Source: Halomonas borealis
GTDB lineage: Bacteria > Pseudomonadota > Gammaproteobacteria > Pseudomonadales > Halomonadaceae
NCBI RefSeq assembly: GCF_004798905.1
Contig: NZ_SDMO01000002.1
Coordinates: forward strand, 124,001 to 188,000
Length of the DNA: 64,000 nt
Direction: 5' to 3'
Made by a program: the position numbers and the translations under genes. The notes under the pieces were generated by a model. The model worked only from the letters and a program-made list of their open reading frames with translations. It did no database searches and was not told where the DNA came from. Position 1 is the first letter of the stretch. Each line of letters opens with the position of its first letter. Below are positions 16,980 to 26,803 of this stretch, one piece after another.

Positions 16980-17888
16980 TCAGCCGTGCGGTTCGTCCAG
17001 CAAGCGGCGCATGAAGGGGGGCAGCGCCAGGGCGCCACGGTGGGCCTCGGCGGTGTAGTAGTCGAGCGGCAGCTCGTGCGCCGTGGCATCCGCCTCGCGG
17101 AAGGTCGCGACGTCGCCTTGCTTGCCGGCCAGGGTCACGCTCCACCAGCCGGAGGGGTAGACCGGCTGCGGGAAGGGCAGCGTGGCCACGCTGTCGAAAC
17201 CGGCCTCGCGCATGTCATGGCGTAGCTCGCGGATGATCGAGCCGCTGTGGTAGAGCGGCGACTCGCTCTGCTGCACCAGCACCCCGCCCGGGCGCAGCAC
17301 GCGATGGCAGCGGCGCAGGAAGTCGGTCTTGAACAGACCTTCGGCGGGCCCGACCGGGTCGGTGGAGTCGATGATCAGCACGTCGATGCTGTCCTCGGCG
17401 GCCGCCTCGATCCACTTCACCCCATCGGCGAACTTGAGCTCGGCGCGCGGATCGTCGTTCGAGGCGGTCAGCGCCGGGAAGAAACGCTCGGATGCCCGGG
17501 TCACCTCCTCGTCGATATCGATCTGGGTGACCCTTTCGACGCCGGGGTGGCGCAGCACCTCGCGCAGGGTGCCGCAGTCGCCGCCGCCGATGATCACCAC
17601 CCGCCGGGGATCGGCGTGGGTGAACAGCGCCGGGTGGGCGATCATCTCGTGGTAGAGGAAGTTGTCGCGGTCGGTCAGCATCACGCAGCCGTCGAGCGTC
17701 AACAGGTTGCCGAAGGCCTCGGTCGCGTAGACCTCGAGGAGCTGATAGGGGCTCTGCACCTCGTGTAGCTTCTCGGACACCTTCAGCGAGAAGGCACTGC
17801 CGTGGCTAGCGAAGACTTCGGTGAACCAGCCAGCATTAAGCTCATGGCCGTGGCCAGAGTCGAAGCCTGTATCGTGCGTGGAACTCAT
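16980..17888 (-). CDS. speE: polyamine aminopropyltransferase (spermidine synthase)
   Basis: Transfers the aminopropyl group of decarboxylated SAM to putrescine. The 302 residues include the SAM-site motif IIGGGDCGTLREVLRH, where Cys replaces the more common Gly after GGGD. They also include the acidic IDIDEEV and the catalytic loop IDSTDPVGPAEGLF, then the C-terminal YPSGWWS. Long N-terminal HELNAGWFTEVF indicates the proteobacterial group. The ATG at 17888 is the only sensible start. No speD is seen in the window. Confidence 0.92.
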   Translation of the reverse strand: MSSTHDTGFDSGHGHELNAGWFTEVFASHGSAFSLKVSEKLHEVQSPYQLLEVYATEAFGNLLTLDGCVMLTDRDNFLYHEMIAHPALFTHADPRRVVIIGGGDCGTLREVLRHPGVERVTQIDIDEEVTRASERFFPALTASNDDPRAELKFADGVKWIEAAAEDSIDVLIIDSTDPVGPAEGLFKTDFLRRCHRVLRPGGVLVQQSESPLYHSGSIIRELRHDMREAGFDSVATLPFPQPVYPSGWWSVTLAGKQGDVATFREADATAHELPLDYYTAEAHRGALALPPFMRRLLDEPHG

Positions 17889-17952
17889 CGCAAACCCTCA
17901 GGGTGACGAGTGAAAGAAAACCCGGGCCGCCCGCGGCGGCCGGCAAGGACGC

Positions 17953-18336
17953 CTAGCGAAGGGCACGCCGGCGAAGCGCCCACAGCACCAGCACCGCGCA
18001 CGCCGCCCCCAGGGCGTTGGCCATGAGATCGGCGGGATCGCCGCCGACGCGCCCCGGCACCAGGGTTTGGGCGAACTCGACGGCCACCCCGAACAGCACG
18101 GCGGCGGCGAAGGCCAGCGGCAGACGCAGGCCGGCCAGCCCAACGAGCCCGGCGATGGCGGCATAGCCGAGGAAATGGCTGGCCTTGTCCCAAGGCAACG
18201 AGCTCGGCAGCTCATCGCCCGGCGTCAGGCTGCCCCAGGCGATCACCAGGGCCGCCACCAGCGCCAGCCCGGCCCACAGGCGGCGCCGGTCGTGCCAGCG
18301 CCGCAGCAGGCACATGAGTCGACCCGTCTCAGCCAT
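17953..18336 (-). CDS. VanZ-like family membrane protein
   Basis: 127 residues with about four membrane helices. Family motifs are [24 protein letters not shown] and [24 protein letters not shown], which fit the VanZ-like fold first seen in a teicoplanin-resistance protein. Most chromosomal members have no resistance role and unknown function. The start overlaps the end of hemE by eight bases, so it is co-transcribed with hemE and translationally coupled. An internal ATG at 18315 is an alternative start. Confidence 0.82.
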   Translation of the reverse strand: MAETGRLMCLLRRWHDRRRLWAGLALVAALVIAWGSLTPGDELPSSLPWDKASHFLGYAAIAGLVGLAGLRLPLAFAAAVLFGVAVEFAQTLVPGRVGGDPADLMANALGAACAVLVLWALRRRALR

Positions 18337-19402
18337 GGGGCGCTTGGTGATAGGCGGGGCTCAGCTCGTGCAGCGCCTCCATGAAGTCGGTCACGCGCTG
18401 CGGATCGGTGAACTGGCTGATGCCGTGGCCCAGGTTGAACACATGCCCCGGGCCGCTGCCGTAGCTGTCGAGGATGCGCGACACCTCGGCGCGAATCGCC
18501 GCAGGATTGGCGAACAGCACATTGGGGTCCAGGTTGCCCTGCAGGGCCACCCGGTCGCCGACCCGCGCCCGGGCGCCGGAAAGCTCGGTGCTCCAGTCGA
18601 GCCCCAGGGCGTCGGCGCCGCTCGCCGCCAGGTCTTCGAGCCACTGGCCGCCGTTCTTGGTGAACAGGATCACCGGCACCCGGCGCCCCTCGTGTTCGCG
18701 AATCAGCCCGGCGACGATCTGCTCCATGTAGCGCAGCGAGAACTCCCGATAGGCGGGCGTGGAGAGTGCTCCCCCCCAGGTATCGAAGATCTGCACGACC
18801 TGGGCGCCGGCGCGGATCTGAGCGTTGAGATAGTCGGTCACCGCCCGGGCCAGGGTGTCGAGCAGCCGGTGCATGATGTCCGGCGTGTCGTAGAGCATCG
18901 CCTTGACGTGGCGGAAGTCCTTGCTCGAGGCGCCTTCCACCATGTAGGTCGCCAGCGTCCAGGGGCTGCCGGAGAAGCCGATCAGCGGCACCCGGCCGTT
19001 GAGCTCGCCGCGGATGGTCGAGACGGCGTTCATCACGTAGTCCAGGTCGCGCTCGGCATCGGGCACGCTGAGCGCGTCGACCGCCTCGGCGGTGCGCACC
19101 GGCTTGCGGAACTTGGGCCCCTCGCCGGTCTCGAAATACAGTCCCAGCCCCATGGCATCGGGAATGGTCAGGATGTCCGAGAACAGGATGGCGGCATCCA
19201 GCGGATAGCGTTCCAGCGGCTGCAGGGTGACCTCGCAGGCGCGATCGCGGTCACGACACAGGTTCATGAAGCTGCCGGCCTGGGCACGCAGCTCACGATA
19301 TTCCGGCAGGTAGCGACCGGCCTGGCGCATCATCCACACCGGCGTGCGGTCCACGGGCTGCCGCGCCAAGGCGCGCAGGAGGCGATCGTTGTTGAGTTCC
19401 AT
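18329..19402 (-). CDS. hemE: uroporphyrinogen decarboxylase
   Basis: Decarboxylates uroporphyrinogen III to coproporphyrinogen III in haem synthesis. The 357 residues match the family length. Visible motifs are the N-terminal [27 protein letters not shown] with the catalytic Asp, [16 protein letters not shown] and the C-terminal [13 protein letters not shown]. The start at 19402 aligns with the E. coli start (MELNNDR against MTELKNDR); upstream in-frame ATGs at 19414 and 19435 are possible but weaker. Confidence 0.96.
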   Translation of the reverse strand: MELNNDRLLRALARQPVDRTPVWMMRQAGRYLPEYRELRAQAGSFMNLCRDRDRACEVTLQPLERYPLDAAILFSDILTIPDAMGLGLYFETGEGPKFRKPVRTAEAVDALSVPDAERDLDYVMNAVSTIRGELNGRVPLIGFSGSPWTLATYMVEGASSKDFRHVKAMLYDTPDIMHRLLDTLARAVTDYLNAQIRAGAQVVQIFDTWGGALSTPAYREFSLRYMEQIVAGLIREHEGRRVPVILFTKNGGQWLEDLAASGADALGLDWSTELSGARARVGDRVALQGNLDPNVLFANPAAIRAEVSRILDSYGSGPGHVFNLGHGISQFTDPQRVTDFMEALHELSPAYHQAPHG

Positions 19403-19539
19403 GCGGGCGCTCATCCACGGAAAATGTGGGCGCATTGTAACCCATAGGAACCACTCGGGCTGCTCGTGAGGCCGTCATCGTCCTGATAGAATGGGGACAT
19501 CTCCATCGGCCATGCCATGGTCATGCATCGAGGTATCCC

Positions 19540-20175
19540 GTGACGATTCGCTACATCGCCGCCTCCCGGCTGCCCACCCCCTGGGCCACCTTCACCATGC
19601 ACGGCTTCGAAGACGAGGCCACCGGCAAGGACCATGTCGTCTTGACCCTGGGCGACGTCGACGATGGCGCGCCGGTCCTCGGCCGCGTGCATTCCGAGTG
19701 CCTGACCGGCGACGCCCTGTTCTCGATGCGTTGCGACTGCGGTTATCAGCTACAGGAGGCGCTCAAGCGCATCGCGGCCGAAGGCCGCGGCGTGTTGCTC
19801 TATCTGCGCCAGGAAGGCCGCGGCATCGGCCTGCTCAACAAGATCCGTGCCTACCACCTGCAGGATCAGGGCGCCGATACCGTCGAGGCCAACGAGCGCC
19901 TCGGCTTCGCCGCCGACCTGCGCCGCTACGACCTCTGCCTGCCGATGCTCGAGGCGCTGGGCATCGGCTCGCTCAGGCTGATGACCAACAACCCGCGCAA
20001 GGTCGATTCCCTGACCCAGGTCGGCGTCGAGGTCAGCGAGCGAGTGGGGCTGACCACCGGTCTCAACCCCCACAACGAGCACTATCTCTCCACCAAGGCC
20101 GGCAAGCTCGGCCACATGATGGCGCTGGACGACTTCACCCCGGCCGGCGACGTGGACGACGAACGCAAGCCCTGA
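19540..20175 (+). CDS. ribA: GTP cyclohydrolase II
   Basis: First committed step of riboflavin synthesis, from GTP. The 211 residues include the zinc cysteines in [20 protein letters not shown], the [13 protein letters not shown] active-site loop and LMTNNPRKV. It is the free-standing enzyme, not fused to RibB. Translation begins at a GTG at 19540 with GAGGT upstream; no better ATG is in frame. No FMN riboswitch is evident. Confidence 0.95.
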   Translation: MTIRYIAASRLPTPWATFTMHGFEDEATGKDHVVLTLGDVDDGAPVLGRVHSECLTGDALFSMRCDCGYQLQEALKRIAAEGRGVLLYLRQEGRGIGLLNKIRAYHLQDQGADTVEANERLGFAADLRRYDLCLPMLEALGIGSLRLMTNNPRKVDSLTQVGVEVSERVGLTTGLNPHNEHYLSTKAGKLGHMMALDDFTPAGDVDDERKP

Positions 20176-20195
20176 GCCCGCCTCCCATCGACGAG

Positions 20196-20222
20196 CCCCG
20201 CGGCAGCGACGCCGCCGCGGGG
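20196..20222 (+). terminator. hairpin after ribA
   Basis: An 8-bp stem CCCCGCGG/CCGCGGGG (20196-20203 with 20215-20222), 20 bp after the ribA stop. There is no clear T run. Confidence 0.5.
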
Positions 20223-20350
20223 CCTGGCCCTTCGGGCCCACCGCCCGACCTCCCGCTCACGGCCGCGCCTGGGCGATCACCTCGCCGCCGCACACCTCCT
20301 CTCAGCGACGACATAGGCCGACGTTATCGCCGCCATAGGCATCTATGTTT

Positions 20351-20379
20351 TGGCTTATCTTTAACGTGCTATTATTATA
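20351..20379 (+). promoter_or_regulatory. sigma-70-type promoter of the small secreted protein gene
   Basis: TTGGCT (20351-20356) and TATTAT (20374-20379) are separated by 17 bp in an AT-rich patch that stands out from the GC-rich surroundings. An overlapping TATACT at 20377 is an alternative -10. The start codon is 35 bp downstream. Confidence 0.6.
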
Positions 20380-20414
20380 CTCGTTATCAAATCGCACCAA
20401 CGAGGATGCTCCCC

Positions 20415-20696
20415 ATGAAGACCAAGATGATCGCCGCCAGCCTGCTACTCGCCGCCCTGCCCATCGCCGCCCAGGCCGACCAGGCCAGCGAGCGCGCCCT
20501 GACGCTCAACCAGGCGTCGCTGTCCACCGCTCAAGACACCGCGACCCAGGATGCCTCCCACGAGACGACCATGGACTGGGGCGGCAGTGAGGCCATGGCC
20601 CAGGCCCGCCTGCGCCTGAATGCCCAGCCGCAGCCGAGCCGTATCGCCTCCAGCGGCAGTGCCAACGAGCTGGCCCGCCAGGCCACCCAGGGCTGA
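20415..20696 (+). CDS. small secreted protein, unknown function
   Basis: 93 residues. Residues 1-20 form a signal peptide (MKTKMIAASLLLAALPIAAQA), leaving a 73-residue hydrophilic mature protein rich in Ala, Gln, Ser and Thr with no Cys. It carries a mid-region HETTMDWGGSEAMAQARLRL. GAGG nine bases upstream supports the ATG at 20415. The gene has its own promoter and is closed by a hairpin terminator, so it is monocistronic. I do not recognise the family. Confidence 0.75.
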   Translation: MKTKMIAASLLLAALPIAAQADQASERALTLNQASLSTAQDTATQDASHETTMDWGGSEAMAQARLRLNAQPQPSRIASSGSANELARQATQG

Positions 20697-20745
20697 GGCA
20701 CACGCCTCACGCCTGATCGCGGCCGCCTTCCGGCGGCCCGATGCA

Positions 20746-20775
20746 AGAAGCCCTCGGCCTTGGCCGAGGGCTTCT
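20746..20775. terminator. bidirectional terminator hairpin
   Basis: A perfect 14-bp stem (20746-20759 with 20762-20775) and TT loop, between the convergent small secreted protein gene and the antiporter gene. The stability is high and T tracts are short. Confidence 0.75.
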
Positions 20776-20795
20776 GCGTCTATCGAAGGCGAGGG

Positions 20796-22349
20796 TCAGC
20801 CTTGCTGGGCCGACGATCGGTCGCCCGGCGCACGCCAGAAGTAGCGTAACACCTGGGCTATCACCACCAGGGTCAGAATGCCACAGACCCCGCCGACCAA
20901 GGCGCTGCCCGACAGGCCGGCGATGAAGAACGCCAGGATGCCGGACACCCCCGCGGTGATCGCGTAAGGCAGCTGGGTACGCACATGATCGATGTGATCG
21001 CACGACGAGCCCGCCGAGGAGAGGATGGTGGTATCCGAGATCGGCGAGCAATGATCGCCGAAGATACCGCCACTGAGCACCGCGGCGATGGCCAGGCCGA
21101 GTGGAAGATCCATGGCGACCGCCACCGGCATGGCGATGGGAATCAGGATGGCGAAGGTGCCGTAGGACGTCCCGGTGGTGAAGGCCACCAGGGCACCGAT
21201 CAGGAACAGCAGTACCGGCACCACGCTCGGCGAGATATTCGCCTGGGCCAGCGTCACGAGATAGTCGGCGGTGCCGAGCTCGGAGGTCACGCTGCCGATC
21301 GACCAGGCCAGGGTCAGGATGATGTAGACCAGGGTCATGCTCTTGATGCCATCGACCACGATATCCATGGCCTCGCGGAAGTCGAACAGCTTCTGCGTCA
21401 TGCCCATGGTCAGGCCGACGGCCACCGCCACCAGCGTGGCGATCAGGATCGACTGCCCACCGTCGGCCTCGCCCACGGCGGTGACCAGGTCATTCTCGGG
21501 GAAGTTGCCGGTCCACAGGAACAGCGGCGGAATCATCCCCACCAGCACCGCGATGGGCACCAGCATGTTGCGCTTGCGTGCCGTCGCCTCCGGCACAGGG
21601 CTCATCTCCTCGGCCTCATGCCCGGAGGGCGGCTGGGCCCCATCGGCCATCACCGCCCCGGTGGTCTTGGCGCGTTCCTCGGCGCGGGCCATGGGGCCGA
21701 AATCGTGCTGGGTCACGACGATGTAAACGATCATCCCCAGGGCCAGCCAGGCATAGAAGTTCAGCGGAATCGATGACAGGTAGATCAGATACTCGGAGCC
21801 ATCGATCTCCATCGCGGTCAGCTGAGTGCCGATCAGCCCCATCACGAACACCACCCAGGTGGAGACCGGACCCAGCAGGCACATCGGCGCAGACGTCGAG
21901 TCGACGATATAGGCCAGCTTCTCCCGCGAGACCTTCAACCGGTCGCTGATCGGCCGCATCACGCTGCCCACGGTCAGGGCATTGAAGTAGTCCTCGAAGA
22001 AGATCAGCACGCCGAGCCCCAGGGTCGCGCCCTGGGCACCGCGCCGCGAGGCCACCCGGGCCGAGATGGCACGGGCGATGGCCTGGGCGCCACCGGTGCG
22101 CTGCAGCACGCCGATCAGCACCCCGAACAGGCCGCAGTAGATCAGTACCGTGACGCTCCATTCGTCGCCGACGCTGGGGATGATGAAATCACCGAAGCTA
22201 TTGTAGAGACCGGCCGCGGGGTTGCCGCCGGCCAGCATGGTGGCACCCAGCCACACGCCGCAGAACAGCGCCGGAATGACGTTGCGCGTCACCAGCGCCA
22301 GCACGATGGCCAGCACCGGCGGCAACAAGGAAAGGATTCCGAATGACAT
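20796..22349 (-). CDS. Na+/H+ antiporter, NhaC family
   Basis: 517 residues with about twelve membrane helices. Family motifs are visible: GLGVLIFFEDYFNALTVGSVMRPISDR, STSAPMCLLGPVSTWV and near the C-terminus GGIFGDHCSPISDTTILSSAGS followed by CDHIDHVRTQLPYA. A hydrophilic loop lies around residues 240-265. NhaC-type carriers exchange Na+ (or an organic ion such as malate/lactate) for protons, so the exact substrate is inferred. The ATG at 22349 has AGGAG upstream; the frame extends to 22385. Na+ export would suit a halophile. Confidence 0.85.
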   Translation of the reverse strand: MSFGILSLLPPVLAIVLALVTRNVIPALFCGVWLGATMLAGGNPAAGLYNSFGDFIIPSVGDEWSVTVLIYCGLFGVLIGVLQRTGGAQAIARAISARVASRRGAQGATLGLGVLIFFEDYFNALTVGSVMRPISDRLKVSREKLAYIVDSTSAPMCLLGPVSTWVVFVMGLIGTQLTAMEIDGSEYLIYLSSIPLNFYAWLALGMIVYIVVTQHDFGPMARAEERAKTTGAVMADGAQPPSGHEAEEMSPVPEATARKRNMLVPIAVLVGMIPPLFLWTGNFPENDLVTAVGEADGGQSILIATLVAVAVGLTMGMTQKLFDFREAMDIVVDGIKSMTLVYIILTLAWSIGSVTSELGTADYLVTLAQANISPSVVPVLLFLIGALVAFTTGTSYGTFAILIPIAMPVAVAMDLPLGLAIAAVLSGGIFGDHCSPISDTTILSSAGSSCDHIDHVRTQLPYAITAGVSGILAFFIAGLSGSALVGGVCGILTLVVIAQVLRYFWRAPGDRSSAQQG

Positions 22350-22587
22350 CAGGGGGGTCTCCTGGAAATTATTGTAGGCCTCCACCGGCGTGCCCGGCGC
22401 GAATGGCGCCGATCATCCGGACGAGCCGGCGCGCAGCCGGGCATCCTAGGCTCCCCGGCTCGTTCCGGCAAGCTTGATGTCACATTCCGACAAGACACCG
22501 TCGAATCGCGGCATCGGCACACGCCCCAGACGCGACGAAGCCCCAGCGGATGGGGCCTCGTCGTGCATCACGCGTATCGCTGCGGGG

Positions 22588-23346
22588 TCAGGCGGCGCGA
22601 GCCTTGCGGATGCGTTCGTAGGCGTTGCCGATCTCGCTGGTGCGTTCCTTGGCCACCTCGCGCATGCTCTCGGGCATGCCCTTGGCGGCGAGCTTGTCGG
22701 GATGGTTCTCGCTCATCAGGCGCCGATAGGCCTTCTTGATCTCGGCATCGCTGGCCTCGGCGGAGACTCCCAGCACCTGGTAGGCATCCTCCAGCGAGGG
22801 GCCCGAGTCGCCCGCCGCATCGGGGCCGCCACGCAGCATCGCCTCGATCTGGGCGATCTCGGCATCGGAGCAACCCAGCCCGCGCATGACCCGTGTCAGC
22901 ATCTCGTGTTCGGCGGGGTGCAGCTGGCCATCGGCGGCCACGGCGGCCAGCTGGACCTGCAGGAATACCTGGCGCAGCGCCGGCTGGGTGCCGACGATCT
23001 GACGCACCTTGGCCAGCTCGGCGTCCAGATCGAAGTCGGCGCTCTTGCCGCGGGTGAAATCGGCGCGCGCCTTGGCGCGCTGCTGCTCGTTGAGCCGCAG
23101 GCGATCCCACAGCGTGCGGGAGGCCGCCAGCTCGTCCTCGGAGACCTGACCATCGGCCTTGCACAGGCACCCCATGACCGCGAAGGTCGATTCGAGGAAC
23201 TGCGTCTGCACCCCGGCCAGCCGCCCCAACATGCTCTTGCGCAGCCGATGCGCCAGCCAGTAACCCAGCCCGCCACCGACCAGCAGCCCCACGAAGCCAC
23301 CGATCAGGTAGCCCAGCAGGGCGCCGATGAATAACAACACTCTCAT
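22588..23346 (-). CDS. djlA: membrane-anchored DnaJ co-chaperone DjlA
   Basis: 252 residues with a Gly-rich N-terminal membrane helix (about 5-30), a central TerB-like domain ([19 protein letters not shown] ... [16 protein letters not shown]) and a C-terminal J domain carrying the HPD motif (SENHPDKL). DjlA recruits DnaK at the inner face of the membrane. It overlaps the end of dxs by four bases (ATGA), so it is the last gene of xseB-ispA-dxs-djlA. Confidence 0.92.
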   Translation of the reverse strand: MRVLLFIGALLGYLIGGFVGLLVGGGLGYWLAHRLRKSMLGRLAGVQTQFLESTFAVMGCLCKADGQVSEDELAASRTLWDRLRLNEQQRAKARADFTRGKSADFDLDAELAKVRQIVGTQPALRQVFLQVQLAAVAADGQLHPAEHEMLTRVMRGLGCSDAEIAQIEAMLRGGPDAAGDSGPSLEDAYQVLGVSAEASDAEIKKAYRRLMSENHPDKLAAKGMPESMREVAKERTSEIGNAYERIRKARAA

Positions 23347-25325
23347 GACGTTTCTCCCTGTTCGACGGCGTCGGCCGCCAGTCGGCGGCGAATCGCCGCC
23401 TCGATACCCGCCGCGTCGAGGCCGCACTCGGTCAGCAGTTCGGCGGGCTTGCCATGTTCGACGAAGGCGTCGGGCAACCCGAGGTTGAGCGTCACCCCCG
23501 GGTGCCCCGCCGCCATCAGCACGTCGTTGACGCCGCTGCCGGCGCCGCCGGCGATCACGTTCTCTTCGAGCGTCACCAGCAGGTCATGCTCGGCGGCGGC
23601 GGCCAGCACCGCCTCGCGATCCAGCGGTTTCACCGAGCGCATGTTCAGGTGCGTGGCGTCGAGCCGTTCGGCCACCTCGGCGGCGGGGCCATTGAGGCTA
23701 CCGAAGGCCAGCAGCGCCACCCTGGGCCCATCGCCACCGGCACGGCGACGCCGCTGGGCCTCGCCGATCGCCAGGGGCTCCAGGTGCTCGGGTATCTCGA
23801 CGCCGGGGCCGGTGCCGCGCGGATACCGCACCGCCGCCGGCCCGGCATGGTGATAGGCGGCGCTGAGCATGGCCCGGCATTCGGCCTCGTCGGCCGGCGC
23901 CAGCACCACCAGGCCGGGCACGCAGCGCAGGTAAGACAGGTCCAGGGCGCCGTGGTGAGTCGGGCCGTCCTCGCCGACCAGCCCGGCACGGTCGATGGCG
24001 AAGGTGACGTCCAGCTCCTGCACCGCCACGTCATGGATCAACTGATCATAGCCGCGCTGCAGGAAGGTGGAGTAGATCGCCACCACCGGTTTCATGGCCT
24101 CACAGGCCATGCCGGCGGCCAGCGTCACCGCATGCTGCTCGGCGATCGCCACGTCGTAGTAGCGCGTCGGATGTTCCTGGGAGAAGCGAATCAGGTCCGA
24201 GCCCTCGCGCATCGCCGGGGTGATGCCGATCAGCCGGTCGTCCGCCACCGCCATGTCGCACAGCCAGTCGCCGAACACCGCGCAATACTTCTTCGGCTTC
24301 GGGCGCGATACATCGCTCTGCGGCTTGGGACCCTCCGGCACCGGGTTGGCCGGCTTGAGCGGCGGCGCCTCACTCTTGCCCGGCTCGCGCTTCTCCAGCT
24401 TGGTGATGGCGTGATAGCCGATGGGATCGGCCTCGGCGGGCAGGAAGCCGCGCCCCTTGCGGGTCTTCACGTGGAGGAACTGCGGGCCATCCAGGTCGCG
24501 CATGTTGCGCAGGGTCTGGGCCAGCGCCGTCAGGTCGTGCCCGTCGATGGGACCGATGTAGTTGAAGCCCATCTCCTCGAACAGCGTCGCCGGGCTGACC
24601 ATGCCCTTCATGTGCTCCTCGGTGCGCCGCGCCAGCTCCAGGGCCCCGGGCAGGTGCGAGAGCACCTTCTTGCCGCCCTCACGCATGCTGGTGTAGGGCT
24701 TGCTGGCGAGTATCCGCGCCAGGTAGCTGGCGATACCGCCGACATTCTCGGAAATCGACATCTCGTTGTCGTTGAGCACCACCAGCAGGTTGGCATCGAC
24801 GTGCCCGGCGTGAGCCAGGGCCTCGAAGGCCATGCCCGCGGTCAGCGCCCCGTCGCCGATCACCGCGCAGGCCCGGCGGTTATCGCCACGGGCACGAGCG
24901 GCCAGGGCCATGCCCAACGCCGCGGAGACCGAGGTGCTGGAATGGCCGACACCGAAGGTGTCGTACTCGGATTCGGCGCGCCGCGGGAAGGCCGCCAGGC
25001 CACCGTACTGGCGGATGCCGGTCATCGCCTGGCGTCGCCCGGTGAGGATCTTGTGGGGGTAGGCCTGGTGGCCGACGTCCCAGACCAGCCGATCGTAGGG
25101 GGTCTCCAGGGCATGGTGCAGCGCCACCGTGAGTTCCACGACGCCGAGCCCGGCGCCGAAGTGGCCGCCCGAGACGCCCACGCTGTAGAGCAGGTAGGCG
25201 CGCAGTTCGTCGGCGACCTGGGCGAGCTGGGTATCGTCCATGGCACGCAGGGCGGCCGGCGTTTCCAGGGTGTCGAGCAGCGGCGTGGCCGGACGCTCGA
25301 CCGGAATGTCATCGAACAGCTTCAT
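23343..25325 (-). CDS. dxs: 1-deoxy-D-xylulose-5-phosphate synthase
   Basis: Thiamine-diphosphate enzyme joining pyruvate and glyceraldehyde 3-phosphate at the head of the MEP isoprenoid pathway. 660 residues, slightly longer than the usual 620-640 because of a Pro/Lys-rich linker around residues 315-345. Motifs: [18 protein letters not shown], the ThDP site [20 protein letters not shown] and the transketolase pyrimidine-domain [15 protein letters not shown]. It lies 36 bp after ispA. Confidence 0.97.
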   Translation of the reverse strand: MKLFDDIPVERPATPLLDTLETPAALRAMDDTQLAQVADELRAYLLYSVGVSGGHFGAGLGVVELTVALHHALETPYDRLVWDVGHQAYPHKILTGRRQAMTGIRQYGGLAAFPRRAESEYDTFGVGHSSTSVSAALGMALAARARGDNRRACAVIGDGALTAGMAFEALAHAGHVDANLLVVLNDNEMSISENVGGIASYLARILASKPYTSMREGGKKVLSHLPGALELARRTEEHMKGMVSPATLFEEMGFNYIGPIDGHDLTALAQTLRNMRDLDGPQFLHVKTRKGRGFLPAEADPIGYHAITKLEKREPGKSEAPPLKPANPVPEGPKPQSDVSRPKPKKYCAVFGDWLCDMAVADDRLIGITPAMREGSDLIRFSQEHPTRYYDVAIAEQHAVTLAAGMACEAMKPVVAIYSTFLQRGYDQLIHDVAVQELDVTFAIDRAGLVGEDGPTHHGALDLSYLRCVPGLVVLAPADEAECRAMLSAAYHHAGPAAVRYPRGTGPGVEIPEHLEPLAIGEAQRRRRAGGDGPRVALLAFGSLNGPAAEVAERLDATHLNMRSVKPLDREAVLAAAAEHDLLVTLEENVIAGGAGSGVNDVLMAAGHPGVTLNLGLPDAFVEHGKPAELLTECGLDAAGIEAAIRRRLAADAVEQGETS

Positions 25326-25361
25326 GAAGGCTCTATCTGTCAGGGAAGCCCGTGGGCTTCC

Positions 25362-26249
25362 TCAGTGGTCACGCTCGATCATGTATCGGGCCAGTTCGGC
25401 CAGGGGGGCGGCGGCGGCGCCCAGCGGCGCCAGGGCCGCCACGCCCTCCTCGACCAGCTCGACGGCCCGCGCCCGTGCCCCTTCGAGCCCCAGCAGGCTG
25501 GGATAGGTGGGCTTGTCGCGAGCCGCATCGGCCCCCGAGGCCTTGCCCAGAGTCACGGTATCGCCGGTGACGTCGAGCACGTCATCGTGGACCTGGAAGG
25601 CCAGGCCGATCGCCTCGGCATAGCGCTCCAGCGCGGCCAGCCGAGGATCATCCTCGTCGACCGCGACCAGGCCGCCCAGGCGCACCGCGGCACGAATCAG
25701 CGCGCCGGTCTTGTGGCGGTGCATGGTGGCCAGTGCCGTGACGTCAGGGTGGCCACCCACCGCGGCGAGGTCCAGCGCCTGGCCGGCGACCATACCATCG
25801 CGACCGGCGGCCTGGGCCAGGGTCGTGATCATCGCCGGCAACCGCGGGGGGGCCGTCGCGGCGAGCACCTCGAAGGCCAGCGTCTGGAGGGCGTCGCCGG
25901 CCAGTATCGCCGTGGCTTCGTCATAGGCACGATGCACCGTCGGCTGACCGCGCCGCAGGTCATCATCGTCCATCGCCGGCAGGTCGTCGTGGACCAACGA
26001 GTAGGCGTGGACCAGCTCCAGCGCCGCCGCCGCCGCGTCGAGGTCGGCATCGGCAGCCCCCAGGGCACGGCCCGCGGCGTAGACCAGCACCGGCCGCAGC
26101 CGCTTGCCACCGACCAGCACGCCGTGGCGCATCGCCGCATCGAGGCGGGCATCCGCCGTCTCTCGACGCCTGAAGAGCGTCTCCAGGCGAGCATCGGCCC
26201 GCGCCCGGTCGGCGGCCAGTCGCGCCACCAGGGTGTCAGCGTTCACCAT
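25362..26249 (-). CDS. ispA: farnesyl diphosphate synthase (short-chain polyprenyl synthase)
   Basis: Condenses DMAPP/GPP with IPP to farnesyl diphosphate. 295 residues with the first Asp-rich motif in SLVHDDLPAMDDDDLRRG and the second in FQVHDDVLDVTGD, plus the KTGALI segment. The start overlaps the end of xseB by 14 bases, the conserved xseB-ispA arrangement, and the gene feeds the same pathway as dxs. Confidence 0.96.
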   Translation of the reverse strand: MVNADTLVARLAADRARADARLETLFRRRETADARLDAAMRHGVLVGGKRLRPVLVYAAGRALGAADADLDAAAAALELVHAYSLVHDDLPAMDDDDLRRGQPTVHRAYDEATAILAGDALQTLAFEVLAATAPPRLPAMITTLAQAAGRDGMVAGQALDLAAVGGHPDVTALATMHRHKTGALIRAAVRLGGLVAVDEDDPRLAALERYAEAIGLAFQVHDDVLDVTGDTVTLGKASGADAARDKPTYPSLLGLEGARARAVELVEEGVAALAPLGAAAAPLAELARYMIERDH

Positions 26250-26514
26250 CGTCCTCCGCGGGCGGGGCGAAGGGCCGCAGGTCGATGCCGCCGCCCTCGC
26301 CTTCGGTCAGGGTGCGCACCTTGAGTTCGGCCTCGTCGAGCCGGCGCTGGGCGTCGCGGGTCAGGCTCACGCCCTGCTCGAAGGCCGCAAGCGAGCCTTC
26401 GAGCGTCAGTTCGCCGGACTCAAGCCGTTCCACCAGCGCCTCCAGGCGCTCGACGGTTGCGGCGAAGTCCGTCGGCGCGGCCTCGTCCCGAGACGAGCTA
26501 TGCTGTTCCGCCAT
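26236..26514 (-). CDS. xseB: exodeoxyribonuclease VII small subunit
   Basis: 92 residues; the family core DFAATVERLEALVERLESGELTLEGSLAAFEQG is present. XseB binds XseA to form the single-strand-specific exonuclease. The ATG at 26514 has GAGGAAA upstream and is correct; the longer frame to 26628 has no similarity. It is the first gene of the operon. xseA is not in the window. Confidence 0.95.
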   Translation of the reverse strand: MAEQHSSSRDEAAPTDFAATVERLEALVERLESGELTLEGSLAAFEQGVSLTRDAQRRLDEAELKVRTLTEGEGGGIDLRPFAPPAEDDGER

Positions 26515-26803
26515 GGCTTTCCTCGTTAGTCGCTCCCACCATGAGGGCGATAGTATACACGCTCCCCCCCGGGGGTCGTCTGCCCCGACGAAGTCCGCCC
26601 CGAGGCCGCACGACGGGCGGCTCATCATGCAGGCGACTCAAGTCGGCGACGCAGCATTTTCATCCCGCCATTTCCGGGCTGTGGTAGCATGTTCCCCCTC
26701 ATTTTCGAGCCAGCAGCGGTTCAGGCTTTCCCCCCTTTTTCGAGGGCCCCAGCCATGGCCTGAAGCGGCATGCGGCGCACACCGAACAAGGGTTGATTCG
26801 ACC

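Noticed and set aside
23454..26324. 956-codon open frame on the plus strand opposite dxs and ispA
   Set aside because: It is the antisense shadow of two well-recognised genes; high third-position GC removes stops. The translation is rich in Arg, His and Gln and matches no family. The same applies to 1852-3864 and 4744-6744.
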